A DNA stretch of 64,000 nt from Dichomitus squalens LYAD-421 SS1 (GCF_000275845.1 NW_006766955.1:66090-130089); one strand, 5' to 3'. Counted from the stretch's first letter, positions 21,711 through 33,307 are shown. A program made the numbers and translations. The notes: generated by a model from the letters alone, not told the origin.

Positions 21711-22990
21711 TCTGCCAGTTCACATTGGCATCGGCAACGGTTTGAGGAGCAGAACACATCCTGAATGCCGTCAACAGAGGCACAATCTCATCAACTGAAC
21801 CACATGTCAATTACGGTTTCTTGAGAAGCGACAAGTCCTTCGACAATGGGCACGTACTCACTTACACACCATGCCAAACCCAGTCCGAGCCATACCAATA
21901 CATAACGAAGCACCCGGCCCCCATCTCACTTGCCCTTCTCCGCCCTCGCGATCAGCCCCCGCATCTCCTGCGCGCTAGCCGCGTCCGCAACGCTCTCCGG
22001 CCCCAGCTCCACCAGCCAAGACAGCACGGCGTGAACCCAATACGGCGCGACCCTTCGCCGCCCGCACCCCACCGCATCCACGAGCGCGCGCGCAAACCGC
22101 GCAGACGTCGGCGTCGTCAAACTAGGCGGCATGGGCGCGTCGTGGTTGTCCGAGTGCACCGCGCCCACCGAGAGGTACCCGAAGCGCACGCCCGTCGGCC
22201 GGTCGTCCACCCCGAGGAACTGCTCATCGTTGTCCAGCCCGCGCGCGAGCGACTCCAGGAACCCCTTCGACGCGGCGTAGATCGGCAGCCGCACTGGGGC
22301 GATGTCCCCTGCGAGCGAGCCGACGAAGAACACCTGCACGGGCCCGGACTGCGCCGCGCGCCGCAGCTGCGGGAGGAGCGCGCGCGTGAGGAAGAGGGAG
22401 AAGAACGAGTTCTTGTTCACGACACCCAGGATGTAGTCCTCGCTGTGCCCGTCGATCCTGGGAGCCTGGCGGCGTCAGCATCCATTTTGCAAGCTTCTGG
22501 GTGAGACGCACCTAGCAGCGGACAGGTCCGACCCGCCGACGTTGTGCACGACGATGGTGACGTGCAGAGCCCCGAACGGCTCGACGAGCTTCGCGAAGTC
22601 GTGCCCCGCCTTCGCCGCGTCCGCAATGAAGTACCTGATGTCCCTCTCGCCCGCCTCGCCCTTGCCCTTACCCTGCGCGCGCAGCTCGCGCACGACCTGC
22701 TGCATCTTCGCCTCGTTCCGTCCGTGCAACACTACGTTGAACCCGCGGGCGAGCAGCTCCGCCGCGGTCGCCTTGCCAATGCCGTCTGTGGCACCTGTGA
22801 CGATGGCATATGGGGCGCGCCCGTGGAGGTAACGTTTAACGGAGTCCGGGCGGAGGAAGTAGAGCCAGAGGAAGTCGAGGAGGCGATAGAGATGCGGCAG
22901 GGCGAGGATGACGCCGAGAACGGCGAGGGCGTTGAGCGTCGTGGCATCCAGGGTGAGCGGCATGCTGTTCGAGTTGTGTGGTCGTGGTCA
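21705..22990 (-). repeat. Right arm of inverted SDR duplication
   Basis: Reverse-complement partner of 13880-15160; see both SDR entries. Confidence 0.88.
21926..22963 (-). CDS. Short-chain dehydrogenase (KAR/HSD17B12-like)
   Basis: Seen: exons 22963-22512 and 22457-21926 (on the minus strand) give 327 residues. An N-terminal helix (LNALAVLGVILALPHLYRLL) anchors the protein in a membrane. The Rossmann motif is VTGATDGIGKATAAELLARG (TGxxxGIG). HNVGG stands for the NNVG core. Catalytic Ser/Tyr/Lys come from VGSLAGD and IYAASKGF (YxxxK). The C-terminus ends IARAEKGK. Family: 17-beta-HSD12 / yeast Ifa38-type 3-ketoacyl-CoA reductases of fatty-acid elongation, but several microsomal SDRs share this design, so the substrate is open. 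This is the functional partner of the dead copy at 13908-14938. Its upstream region differs from the dead copy beyond about 30 bp. Confidence 0.9.
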
Positions 22991-23709
22991 GTGAGAGAGA
23001 GCGTAGAAGCTGCAAGCGGTCGCGTGGGTGAGGCCTGTGTGCACCCAGCTGGGTCCCATGCTCCTCCTCGAATCTCGGTAGCCGGTGCCTCATATTGGCA
23101 CTTTGACTACTTCTTCGCCATCGAGATCTCAGGCTGGTGCCTGCCCTAAACCCTGCTCTTCATTGGCTGTCCAGGGGTTACTTACCGGATGAGCAATCCA
23201 TCAATGGCCTCCTCATAGGTGTTATACGGACAATCCATAACGACGATCACTTTAGCAGCAACCGCAGCCCTCCTTTCATTCACGAAGACCAACGTTCACA
23301 AAATCACATCATGCGAAGGTTGATACTTACAAGGGTTTGCATAAAGATAGGCCCCTCTCGAATAAACACGCTCAGACTGCTCAGAGAGCGGACCGCAACG
23401 AGAGTCCGACCAGCTACTCAGGACGCTTGGAGGGCATCCCCGGTAGGCCCTTGCCGGGCCCTGCTGAGCGACAGCGAGACAGACTACCTCACCGGGCTTG
23501 CATATGGTCTCGCTCCCAGCTGGAATGAACATGTCATCTTGGTGAGAACCTATCGTCAGTGAAGCGCTATAATTTCTCACCGGTAGACCAAAACCACAGG
23601 ACAGTTCGTGGAGAAGACCAGACACCGCCAGCAGCTCGTGGACGAAGCGCGAACGCGCTAAAAGTGCGCATTAGGGTATGTACGATAATTAGGGCCTACA
23701 TCTGATATC
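22964..23709. other. Unassigned spacer
   Basis: Includes about 50 bp (23335-23385, minus strand) resembling 12847-12895. A 109-codon minus-strand frame (23296-23625) has no recognisable domain. Confidence 0.35.
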
Positions 23710-25263
23710 TTAACATATAAGACCGTCCTCCTTAGCGGAAACGTTTGATGGGAATGCCCCTCGCAAGTCGAGCGACCGGCGCGGGGCGAACGACATGGGC
23801 TCAAGGACGTATGTGCTCTCCGTCTCGCCAGACTCGCCAGACTCGACTGCGCCGCGCGCTCTTCTCCGGGAGTCGACCGTCGTCCTGAACTCGCCGGACG
23901 GGGCCTCGGCCTGGAACGTGGTCAGCGTTTTCTGCGCGCGGGCGACGTCGTCGTAGAACGTCATCTTCAGGCTGACGAGCACGATGATCACGGTGGGGTA
24001 GATCCCCTGCGGACCGTGTGCGCGTCAGCACGGCAGTGTCGCGCTGCAGAACTTTGCGAGATGTCTTACCGTCAGGTGGCTGAGCATATCAGCGATGACG
24101 TAGACGCCGTTGTTGTCCGAAGCGAACAAGATGACTGTGATGATCTATGGCGCGGACAGGTGAGCACATGTCGTCTCGGCCAAGTTTGCGTCCTCGACTT
24201 ACGAGGACCACGCAGTACAGGACACCCGACTCGACGATGATCAGCAGCGCACTGTGGTACTTGCCGCCGCGTATCACCATGCCCCTACTGTACTGGCGCA
24301 TGTTGCGGAACGTCGCCCTGGCGTCTCTGGCGAGTAAGTTGCACCATTCCGAGATTGAGCGGGAGGACGTTCACGCACCAGGCCTTGTACGAGATGGCCA
24401 CGACGCAGTAGATGTTCGATATGCACGTCAAGACACCGAAAGCCAAGAACCAACTTGTAATGTCGGCGTCGTAGACCTCCTGGCCAGGCGGGGATACCGC
24501 AAAGGCGTGCACCATCCCGATCCCTGTTGCTATAGCAGGAAAATTCCCGAATGAGATCGCTCTGGGTCGGATCGCTTGGTCAAGAGGTCGGTACGTACCC
24601 AGGCCGCCCGAAATACATAGTATCGGGGGAATGACGACCCTGTAGTCTCTTCCCCAGAGGACCCAAGCCCTCCAGCACACGATTGAATCCTAGGGTACGT
24701 GTCAGCTTGCACGAGTGGCAGGATAGTGTAATCACTCACACCAAGAAGACACTGGGAAAGCAGCACAACGATCGTCAGTGAAAAAAGCTGGCCTAGAAAA
24801 GAGTTAATTCACTCACGTTGACGACCTCAATAAGGATTTGCATATACACTATCGGGTTCCCCTGGTCGTTGAGAATACTCAGTGCACCCTCAGCCGCATG
24901 CTGGGCGAAGAACGCGATAAGATTCTGGCGGAGCGACAGGGCTATATGCACCGTCGAGAGACTGTACATGAGTACAGTCAGGAACAACATGACCGTATTG
25001 GTCGTCATGTTTCTCTCCTTCCGCTCATACTGTCTCCTCTTACGGCTGTGAACGAAGGTCGGTTGGGTCGGATCTCCGGACTGTCAGATTTCGTACTTAC
25101 AGAAGCAGATACACCGCACCGCCGGCCAATACTGTGAAGATACCTGCAATCCTCTCAGCATACGCCACTCTCTAGACGGCCTATGGGCACGCGTACCATG
25201 CAGGATGGCTTCGCAGAAAAGCGCCACGAAGTATGCTTTCGACAGCGGAAAACTCGCTGACAT
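23710..25263 (-). CDS. Seven-helix receptor-like membrane protein
   Basis: Seen on the minus strand: MSASFPLSKAYFVALFCEAI, then GIFTVLAGGAVYLLLRKRRQ, the exon TVMLFLTVLMYSLSTVHIAL with VYMQILIEVVN, LTIVVLLSQCLLG, DSIVCWRAWVLWGRDYRVVI, an exon with SWFLAFGVLTCISNIYCVVA, SALLIIVESGVLYCVVL, IITVILFASDNNGVYVIADM and GIYPTVIIVLVSLKMTF. A soluble tail with GETESTYVLEPMSF ends at 23710. Family: a basidiomycete-expanded 7TM group whose hallmark is the D-x-I/V-x-x-(W/C)R-x-W-(V/I)-(L/V)-W helix; the ligand is unknown and a GPCR role is assumed by topology only. All splices keep frame, but one intron near 24793 seems only about 29 nt and may be mis-set. Antiparallel to the neighbouring synthase gene, with 0.9 kb between starts. 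Confidence 0.78.
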
Positions 25264-26162
25264 AATGTCGTCAGTGGTCGTAAGGGGACAGACTCAGAGG
25301 CCCCGCGCTGCTGTCTGGCCAGAGAACGGTCAGAGCTGACGCTGTCGCGCTATGGCGGGGCCACACGCGATGACGAGGGAGGGCGGGATACGTTGCTTCT
25401 AGTCGATCTTTATGCGGGGAGGTGATCCGCTTCATTGTAATGTGATGTTGGAGCCCTAGAGACGTACGCGGGCGCAGGCAAGGCTACCGCTGTGCGGGAC
25501 GCTATTAGGCTGATCTTGCGGTCCGTGCTGACTACTTATTTGGGCTGCGTAGCGTCTGACGACCACTCCATCAACGATCACATTGCCTCGAACTCGTACG
25601 GATGATCCTTTCTCCCGCTGATATCGAGAGACCATCATCGCGTAATCCACGATTCATGATACCCCTGATGCTCTGCACCGTCCAGTCCTGCGCCTACGAT
25701 TGGTTCTCGGTGTCCAGAGGCTCGATGTCCAGAGGCTCGATTTGCTGAACGAGTTTGCATGAGATGTGGCCTCGTTATCGTAAGATAGCTCAAGCGACTC
25801 GGCAGAGCGGATCTGGCGAGTAACGAGTTCCTGCACCCTGCGTCGTTGCTATTCCTATGACATCGTCTCAACCTCCCGTGAATGTTCCCAACTCAAGTCT
25901 TGCCTGCTCTCAAACGCTGTACATAACGAAGAGGCCAAGCAACCAGGTGCGTGGGGGTAAACGAATGTCGCTGTTAAAACGCTATCGACACTCACAGAAT
26001 CCTTAGGAAATCGTTCAGACATACAACATCTGTAATTACTACGGTGCTCGTCTAGCCCCGAACAGCCGGCGCGCATATTGCGTCGTGGCTCTTGCAGGTA
26101 TGCCTGAATCTCCCTCACCAGACTGTTGATCCTAAAACTTTGTTATATAACGTAGAATAATC
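25264..26162. other. Divergent intergenic region
   Basis: Lies between two divergent starts. There is one imperfect 16-mer tandem pair (TGTCCAGAGGCTCGAT, about 25710-25742). No gene recognised. A weak TTATATAA at about 26144 precedes the synthase ATG. Confidence 0.4.
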
Positions 26163-27570
26163 ATGTCCGGTCCTCTTGCTACCGCGCTCGGTCAGGCTAT
26201 CGCGTATCGCCAGAAACGGTCAATACCTACCCTGGACTTGCTCCAAGAGGTCCCCTCGTCGGCATCAGACCTGCTTTCCAACGACTACCTCTCCCTCGCG
26301 CTCGATCCAGCTCTTCGTATCGCAGCCCTTAAAACGCTTGCCGACACACGCCGCATTCTCGGTAGCGGCGGCTCGCGTGTCCTGAACGGCAACACGGCCG
26401 CGCACGTCGTGTTCGAGGCCCGCATGAAGCATTTCTTCGGCGCCCCCGCCGCACTCCTTTGCAACTCTGGTTACGACGCGAACGTCGCGTTCTGGCGATC
26501 CATCCCGCAGGAGGGCGACGCGGTCGTGTACGACGAGCTCGTCCACGCCTCCACGCGCGATGGCATGGCCGAGTCCCGCGCCAAGGGCGCGCTATTCCCC
26601 TTCCGGCACAACTCCGTCGCCTCGTTTCGCGAGTGTCTCTCCGGCGTGCTGGCGGCGCACCCAGCCATTGCGGCGGGCAGAGCTACGGTCTTCGTCGCCG
26701 TGGAGAGCTTGTACAGCATGGACGGCGATTTCGCACCCCTTCACGAGATCGTACGAGCTGTGGACGAGCTGGTATCCAAAAACTGCGGCCACATCATGGT
26801 TGACGAGGCGCATTCTACCGGAATCTATGGCTCTCAAGGGCGCGGATTTGTTGCAGCGCTTGGCTTGACCGGACGGATCGACACTGTTCTTCATCCGTTT
26901 GGCAAAGCGCGTGCTACTAGTGGTGGTATGTTTACGAGATCCCGTTAGCAGCGTTCTATTCTAACAAGTTTTCCCTGGGCAGCCGTTCTCCTCACATCTG
27001 CCATCGTGCGACATTATATCATCAACTACGGTCGACCATTCATCTTTTCCACGTCAATGCCCGGGGCTTTGGTCTGCCTCCTCGATGCCTCCCCCGATCA
27101 CATTGGTAGTCACGCTGGTGACGAGGTATGTGTTAGGGATTCGTTACCGTAGTCCATAGCTCATAAGTTCTTACTAGGCACGCGAACGTCTGCACCGCCT
27201 CTCCGAACATTTTCACCGCTTAGTGGAAGGATCCCTAAAGCACGTTCCACCAAGCCTCCTCTCTCTGCTTCCGCGGAAGGCCCCTGGAGACTTCCCCAAC
27301 GACATTGTCAGCCCAATATTTCCTATACTGACGGAGCATCCAGTCTTGCTGGCAGCGCATCTTCGACGATACGGCTACGCCTGCACATCCGTTCCCTATC
27401 CTGCGGTGCCTCGCGGTCAGGAGCGTATCCGGGTAGTTGTCCACGCTGCCAACAAGCCCGAAGAACTCAGGGAATTGGTCACTCGTATGCTAGAATGGGC
27501 AGCGTCCATGCAGGCGCGAGCCGCTCAACCTCAGTTGCGATCGATTCCAACGCTCCAGGCTAGACTGTGA
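26163..27570 (+). CDS. Alpha-oxoamine synthase (BioF / KAPA-synthase-like)
   Basis: Seen: exons 26163-26925, 26983-27125 and 27178-27570 give 432 residues. Key blocks in order: SNDYLSLALDP, GSGGSRVLNGNT, FFGAPAALLCNSGYDAN, DELVHASTRDGM, FVAVESLYSMDGDFAPL, MVDEAHSTGIYGSQGRG, and the PLP lysine in HPFGKARATSGA, the last split by intron 1. These are the standard fold-type I alpha-oxoamine synthase motifs. Family: members condense an acyl-CoA with an amino acid with loss of CO2 (KAPA synthase with alanine, ALAS with glycine, SPT with serine). BioF is the closest by length and motifs, giving biotin precursor synthesis as the simplest reading, but fungal secondary-metabolite members look alike. No BioA/D/B gene is nearby. 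Confidence 0.88.
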
Positions 27571-28084
27571 GGGCCCGGATTCGAATGGTTTCATGAACGG
27601 CTTGCATTCTCCATAGCTTCTGTATACCTCTGAGCACTGCTCATTCCCACTCTCGTTGACTTTGTCCCTTCCTTCGCCTCTCCTTCAGCAGTCTTTTGCA
27701 AATTCAACACCACCGGCGTGTAACAGGGGGACTGCATATTGGCATTGTACCATATACTAGTACTAGATCTAATCTCCGAGTCTAATTTCATTCAAATTAA
27801 ATGCGACTTGCACAGATAAATCGAGGTCGCTATACGTATGGCTGATAGGTCCAGTGGGAAGCACCAACCAATCCCTAGGGGAGTTTGTCTAAGGTCATTC
27901 TCAACGATTGCGCACTTCTGAAGAAAATCTTCGCCGCTTTTACTGGAGCTAGAAAGGACAGAGTTTTCACTAGTGTGGTATGTACGTATTATGCGTCTTC
28001 TGACTCAATCTTCAGGCGATTGTGCGTGGGGGGCGAAGTGCAGATGTGACGTACGTAGGTAGCGTATAGATGCGCAAGATGTCT
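27571..28084. other. Convergent intergenic region
   Basis: Between two converging genes. No gene seen. Confidence 0.4.
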
Positions 28085-29065
28085 TCATGTCTCCCACTGT
28101 GCCAAACGTAAGCAAACCGCACGATGAAATCCATGATCGTTCTCTATGCGCACCTTCGTCATGACCCATTCTGGATATCCAGCGGCGGCTTCTCCGCGAG
28201 CCGTGAGGCCGTTCTTGTCCACTGCGCCAACTCCGAACTGGTGTTCCTCATTCACCTAGCAACGCGATGAGCAAAGCTATAGAGTTGCACAGGGATACCT
28301 ACCTCAAACCCAAAATGTGCGTAGATATCGCGCGTGCTTGCTTTCGTAGCCTCCAAGTGAACTGGTTTTGGCGTCGTCCGTTGAAATCCCGCCTCCATCA
28401 ACATGGAAGCATATCCTGTATGCCAAAATGTCAGCTAAGTCACTGTCGCTGGCAGACTACGTCCCTACCTTTCCCTTGGTGAGCTGGATCGACTACCATC
28501 TCGAACAAATACCAAGAGTCCAGGCGATCCCGCCCACGAGCCTTGAAAGCTGTTTCGAGGGCACGTTCAACTGCGGGAGTGAAGTCTAGAACCATTCTCT
28601 ATTCAAATATCAAGTTAGCGATTGCGAGCCAGAACCACACTGGCAAATGGCACTCGCCTTGACACCAGTCAGGCCCCATCCCCAGACAACCTTCAGTAGG
28701 CCCGCCCGAAGGAATGTCATGGGCGGGAGATCCAGAGTCTCCCCAGGGGGCAACCAAATCCCGACCGCCACGATATTCTCTTCTCTAAAATCGCTCTCGG
28801 AAGGGACCACAACAACGTCTATGAAACCGCCCACAAGAAGAGTTGCTCTGGTGAGGGCAATCTGGAACCAGTTTAGGTTCCTAATAGTCTTCCGCTCCGA
28901 GGGCGTCGGACGGTCCAGATCCTTCACCAGCTCCCTGACACACCCATACCAGTTCATCGCCGGGTCATTTACGAAGGCACGAGTAAGGACACGCGCAACG
29001 TCGTCCATTTCTGAGGGTACTGCAGCCCGAACGTGAGCCTTGGAGTGTTTGCGAGGATCTGACAT
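28085..29065 (-). CDS. GNAT-family N-acetyltransferase (copy 2)
   Basis: Seen: five minus-strand exons, 29065-28658, 28598-28469, 28415-28303, 28255-28154 and 28096-28085, give 254 residues. Exons 3, 4 and 5 have exactly the same sizes (113, 102, 12 nt) as in copy 1. Blocks: VLTRAFVNDPAMNWYG, MVVDPAHQGKGYASML (acetyl-CoA site), IYAHFGFE and YPEWVMTKWET. Intron 1 has a GC donor (AAG|GCGAGT) and a normal AG acceptor; reading through it instead loses the conserved RMVLDFTPAVERAL block. Family: a cytosolic acyl-CoA-dependent amine acetyltransferase with unknown substrate. It is an older paralogue of copy 1, clearly diverged, unlike the recent fragment at 20.5 kb. Confidence 0.88.
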
Positions 29066-30749
29066 GTCAGAGGAATGGGGAGCGGCTCGAAGGAACTGAT
29101 GACGGCTTCTGTAAGCTTAAAGGCACGCGTGGGCAGTGAGGTCAAAAACACTCCGCGTAAGTGATCAGGAGCAAAAGGTTCTTGACTTCTAGGCGCCGAC
29201 ACCCAACCGTTGATGGAGGCAGTCCGATCATGATGGCGCCCGGGCAACCTTCCGGACCCCGACTAGCCGGAGCACGTAAGTCGGTTTCGAGCCTCTCATC
29301 ATGAGTCACGGATATAAACCTAGTGCGTATGCTGTCTCTGCTAGAAGTGGGGATAGGCAGCGCCCGGGTTAACCGAGGAGGCGCGCGTCAGAGCGCCCGG
29401 CCTTCGCTTATGCCTCTAGATGTGGACGGGGCTTGAATTGCGCGGTAATCTCCTCTAGACGACGGCTCGATAAGACGGCAGGACAGCGGAAAGGAATGCT
29501 GGTGGCTGAAGGGCGGTCGACAGGTAAAAGAAAGATCTCTCTCCGTACTTCCCCATTATGACTGAGACAAGTGGTGAAAAATTATCATGGACATCGAATG
29601 CACAAGGTCTCTCGTGGCGATTTTCGAGTTAGGGCTTAGATATGTAGATACGAGGTAAATGGAAAAACTGCACGAGAGAATCGCTAGTGTGTTAGCTCTT
29701 CTACAACTTTTGTGTGAGCACCCAGAGCTCAAAGTGAGCCCAGCAGGGTAAAAATCACGATGTTTGTGGACGGTGGCTGGCTTACATAATGTAGAAGCGC
29801 TCGGCGTTGAGTGGACAGGAGCTGCGATAACTACCCAAAACGATAGTACCAGCCTACCAGCTCACTTCCCCTATACGCCATGGCTCGCCGCTCATGTGCG
29901 CAGAAAGCTCTTCCAAGCACGAGTATAAACGATATAAATAGCTAGAAGCATCGCAACATAGAAAAATCCCTCCTACACCTCTGGCAGACCCAGCCAACCC
30001 TGTTGCCTCCGTCCTCTCCCGACCAGTGCGATCATCCTATGCAGCAAAACATCCTGCAAGACATGTCAATGGTTCACCCAAACCTACGCCGTGCCAACAG
30101 GGTTTTGGTCTTTCCGAGACTCAAACCGCACCTTTGTTCCTTGTCTGAACACGGTTATGACCTCCAAGCCTCCGTATACCACTCCAATCCATGTCGGAGT
30201 ACAATCTAGATACGTTTTCGATCGAGTTGAGCTCGCTTAGATGAGAGTCGTTTGTTTAGATAACTCGATCGGACAAAATCTCTGAGCGCTACCGTTATGT
30301 AAGCAGAACATCGGCTAGTGGGCGCTGCCTATCCCCACTAGAAGGTCGGTTTAGGGAAGTATCGATCATGATTCCGCCACACTACTTAGTGGCCATGGGA
30401 GGCCCATTCACGTTCCGCGTTCTTCCCTTCATGCCCGTTAGTCCCTTATCTGCATGTGACACTGGCACTAAATGACTTGTTAAGATATATTTGTCGTCTG
30501 AGCCATAATCCTAAGTCGTGTGCTAGTAATACAGCGTGTCAATCGTTCAGGAAACATCGTGCAGAGATGGACGTGAGAGCGGGGGTAAGAGTGTGGGAGC
30601 GAACGATCATGTTGTCGCAAGCCTAGTATATATACCGGAAGTCAGCATTCTCCTGGTCCGTCAAGTCGTCAAAGGCATGCGTATGGCTTATGTGCTCGTC
30701 CTGTCAGGCAAATAATCCCAGTCTCCAGGAAATGCCACTGGAACAAAAC
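29066..30749. other. Long gene-free stretch
   Basis: No coding support on either strand. Contains the inverted-repeat-bounded segment 29346-30339. Confidence 0.4.
29346..30339. mobile_element. Possible non-autonomous DNA element, 994 bp
   Basis: Seen: AGTGGGGATAGGCAGCGCCC at 29346-29365 recurs as a perfect reverse complement at 30320-30339. AGA flanks both outer ends (…CTAGA | … | AGAAGG), a possible 3 bp target duplication. There is no long frame inside. Inference: remnant or MITE of a 3-bp-TSD superfamily (PIF/Harbinger or CACTA). The arms are only 20 bp, so this is moderate evidence. Confidence 0.5.
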
Positions 30750-32952
30750 TTAAAGACTTACCCTCTGCTCACCGCCAGCCGTCGTCTCCCTCAGGGCAGC
30801 TGCGCGCCGCTTCAAGAGATTCAGACGCATAAGGTATAGACGAAGGAAAAAGAGTGCAGCGATTTGCACGCAATAGACCACGAGATGCGCGATGAACGCT
30901 TTCGTGTATCGCGGAGCATCGTTAGAGCGGAACACCTGTGGGCCGACCGCGTTCCCGACGGCCCAAGCAACGAAGACGAGGGAAGAAGCGACGACTTGCT
31001 TCGTGCGCCCCGCGACATTGTTCGACATAATGGCGAGGTTCAGGACCGACACCGCTCCGAATGCCATCGTTAGGCTAAAGCAAAGATTCAACTCATGTCC
31101 AGGGATAGAACGCCGTGCCCTGAACTTACTAGAATGAAATCAGGAGGCCAACTTTCGTGTCACTCCCGGTTGGAACGGCTGTCCGATTCATCAGCCTCTG
31201 TACTACGAAATGAGTTTTTAGCGACGTACTCAAGAATACGATGGTGCCGATTATGCTAGGCAATGTGTAAATGATTCCAAACAGTACCTTCTGGTTGTAT
31301 CTCCTGGAGAGGTAGGCAGCGCTGAAGAGGAAACTCATGATGATTGCCCCTTGAGCGATGGCGAGGAGGTACGTTTGTAGCGTGGTGTAACCGAACGCCC
31401 TGATGATCAGGTTGGAAAATGCGCCGAGACCGCCAGGAGGGAGTCCATTGGTGAACTGGAAGGCGAAGCCCACGTGAGAATGTTATTCGCAGGAGGGGAG
31501 CGTGTGGCGTACAGAAATCAAGGTACAACTCAGCACGACAGGATCAGTGAAGGCTTCGCGGACTTGGTACCACTGTCGACTTCGTGAGCCGGAGGACCAG
31601 TGACCTAGAACTGTTTACGCACCTTGAACTCCTTGTTTTAGATTCCAGTTTCGTTCTTCCTTACTCGCTCCGCCATGAGCAGACGATCCTCAGGCGAGAA
31701 ACACGTGGCCCGCATGGGGGAATCCGGAAGCCAGAAACCGACGAAGATTCCCCAAGCGAAGGTGAGAGATCCAAGCAGCTGAATGATTGTTAGGGCAACA
31801 CGTTATGGCAACGTAAAAGAGCCGCACACACAGTGAACAAGATTTGCCAGTTCTTCAGGGGCTGATTTTGGATATGGGCGACGCCGTACGCAAGCAAACC
31901 GCCAACGCATTGCTGGAAACCGTTCATGGAGTAGAACGCGCCGATGACCAGTGCTTGCTCCTCACGTCGGTACCACATGGTCGACAGAAAGACGAATGCA
32001 GGCTGGCAAACGGTCTCGAAGATGCCAAGGAATGTCCGGACGATGACAAGACCTGTGAAGTTCTTGCATGCAGCGGTACACGCAAGGACTGCACCCCACG
32101 CAGAGATGCTACAGGTGCTCGCTAAGTGGTAGGTGAAGCGTGGAATGTGTGGAGAGCGCACTTGAAGGCAAGATACTTCCCAATCGGCAGCCTTTGGATC
32201 AGTCTGTTCGTAGGGAATTCCCAGGCAAGACTGCAGATCGCTTTGTTGAGCCGAACCTCGAAGAATGAGAGGCATTTGAGCTTACATGGCAAGATACACT
32301 ACGATTGGGTAGTGTAAGTTCATGATCATACAGCGTGTATCAGGTAGGAAGACATACCGCAAGTCGTCAGCCAAGAGTATTGTTGTCCAACAAGGTGCGT
32401 GTCATCGACGATCCCCATGATGGACGCGAAATTAATCGTTCTACCAAGCGCCTCTTTAGTGGCAGGTACTCAACTTCAAGTCGAATCATCTCTCACCCTT
32501 TGTCGAGCGTTTGGGCAAAGTACGTGACGACCATGACCACCTATGGGGGAAAGGTAGTCAGCCCAACGCTGGGCATAGCTGGTCGGTGCACATTGGGTTC
32601 CTACCAAGACACGCTTGTGAATCATCCACCTCAACCTCCGATCCGTCGCCTCGTCTATCTCAATGGGTCCCTTTCCCTGCGTCGCAAAGAATTCTGAATG
32701 TCAATTTGTCAGAGGAAACTCGCGGCGACAGCTGTCTACAGTAACATGGCCTACCTGCAACCTCCGCATCGATACCAGCAGCAGCTAGAGACGTAACACA
32801 AGACGAGTCAGTCAAAGCACTTGAGGAACTTGTATGAGTGACATACGTTGAGTCTCCGCCCTGCTCGTCACGGACGTGATGTCCTTCTCGACATCTTCGA
32901 TTCGACGCTCGAGCACCTGGGAGGAGGGGTCGTGCTTGTCAAGTCCTGACAT
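30750..32952 (-). pseudogene. DAL5-like MFS transporter with one nonsense codon
   Basis: Seen on the minus strand: MSGLDKHDPSSQVLERRIED, GKGPIEIDEATDRRLRWMIH, VVMVVTYFAQTLDKG, INFASIMGIVDDTHLVGQQY, WEFPTNRLIQRLPIGKYLAF, then VRTFLGIFETVCQPAFVFLS, MWYRREEQALVIG and QQCVGGLLAYG. Later come SLTFAWGIFVGFWLPDSPMR, FTNGLPPGGLGAFSNLIIRA, SVLNLAIMSNNVAGRTKQVV and a C-terminus ending GGEQRVSL. Family: allantoate/anion:H+ symporters (Dal5 group), 12-helix plasma-membrane proteins for organic acids, vitamins or sugar acids. Lesion: in the loop after helix 6 the codon in TGI-x-NKEFK is TAA (31640-31638) where the family has CAA/Gln. Everything else is open. A donor (GTAAGG) just upstream could in principle skip it. 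Divergent partner: the GH105 gene. Confidence 0.75.
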
Positions 32953-33051
32953 ACTGCCGGGCGCAGGTTGGAAGAGGCAAGACGAGGTCGCCGTTACTCG
33001 ACTTCGACACCAAATATCTTATACGCGCCTCGAACTAGGCTTGGCCCGTAC

Positions 33052-33075
33052 CAGCTGACCCCATGGGGTCAGCTG
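33052..33075. promoter_or_regulatory. Perfect 24 bp palindrome in a divergent promoter
   Basis: Half-site CAGCTGACCCCA is followed immediately by its exact reverse complement. It lies 100 bp upstream of the MFS start and 233 bp upstream of the GH105 start. Each end holds a CAGCTG E-box-like core. Inference: binding site for a homodimeric regulator serving both genes. Confidence 0.5.
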
Positions 33076-33307
33076 CGAAATTGAACAAAGAAGTCTCCGA
33101 TCCAGCTGGACGACTCGCTTCACCGCCAATCACCCGGACCCTGGAAGATGCGGGAAAATGCGGGGTATGTGATCGTCGGCCCGCCAGGCCGCAAGACCTG
33201 GCCCGCAAGACCGGACCGCCGCCGCCTGCGCCAAGAGGTCAATCACAGGCACATAAAGGAGGCCGCTAAGAGTGTACGACGATCGACCAGCCTCGACACG
33301 AATAGCC

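Noticed and set aside
21821..23149. Long plus-strand open frames across the intact SDR
   Set aside because: Exact antisense shadows of the GC-rich SDR exons, also seen opposite the dead copy.
25710..25742. Two-unit tandem repeat TGTCCAGAGGCTCGAT
   Set aside because: Only two units, no spacing pattern; not a CRISPR or satellite.
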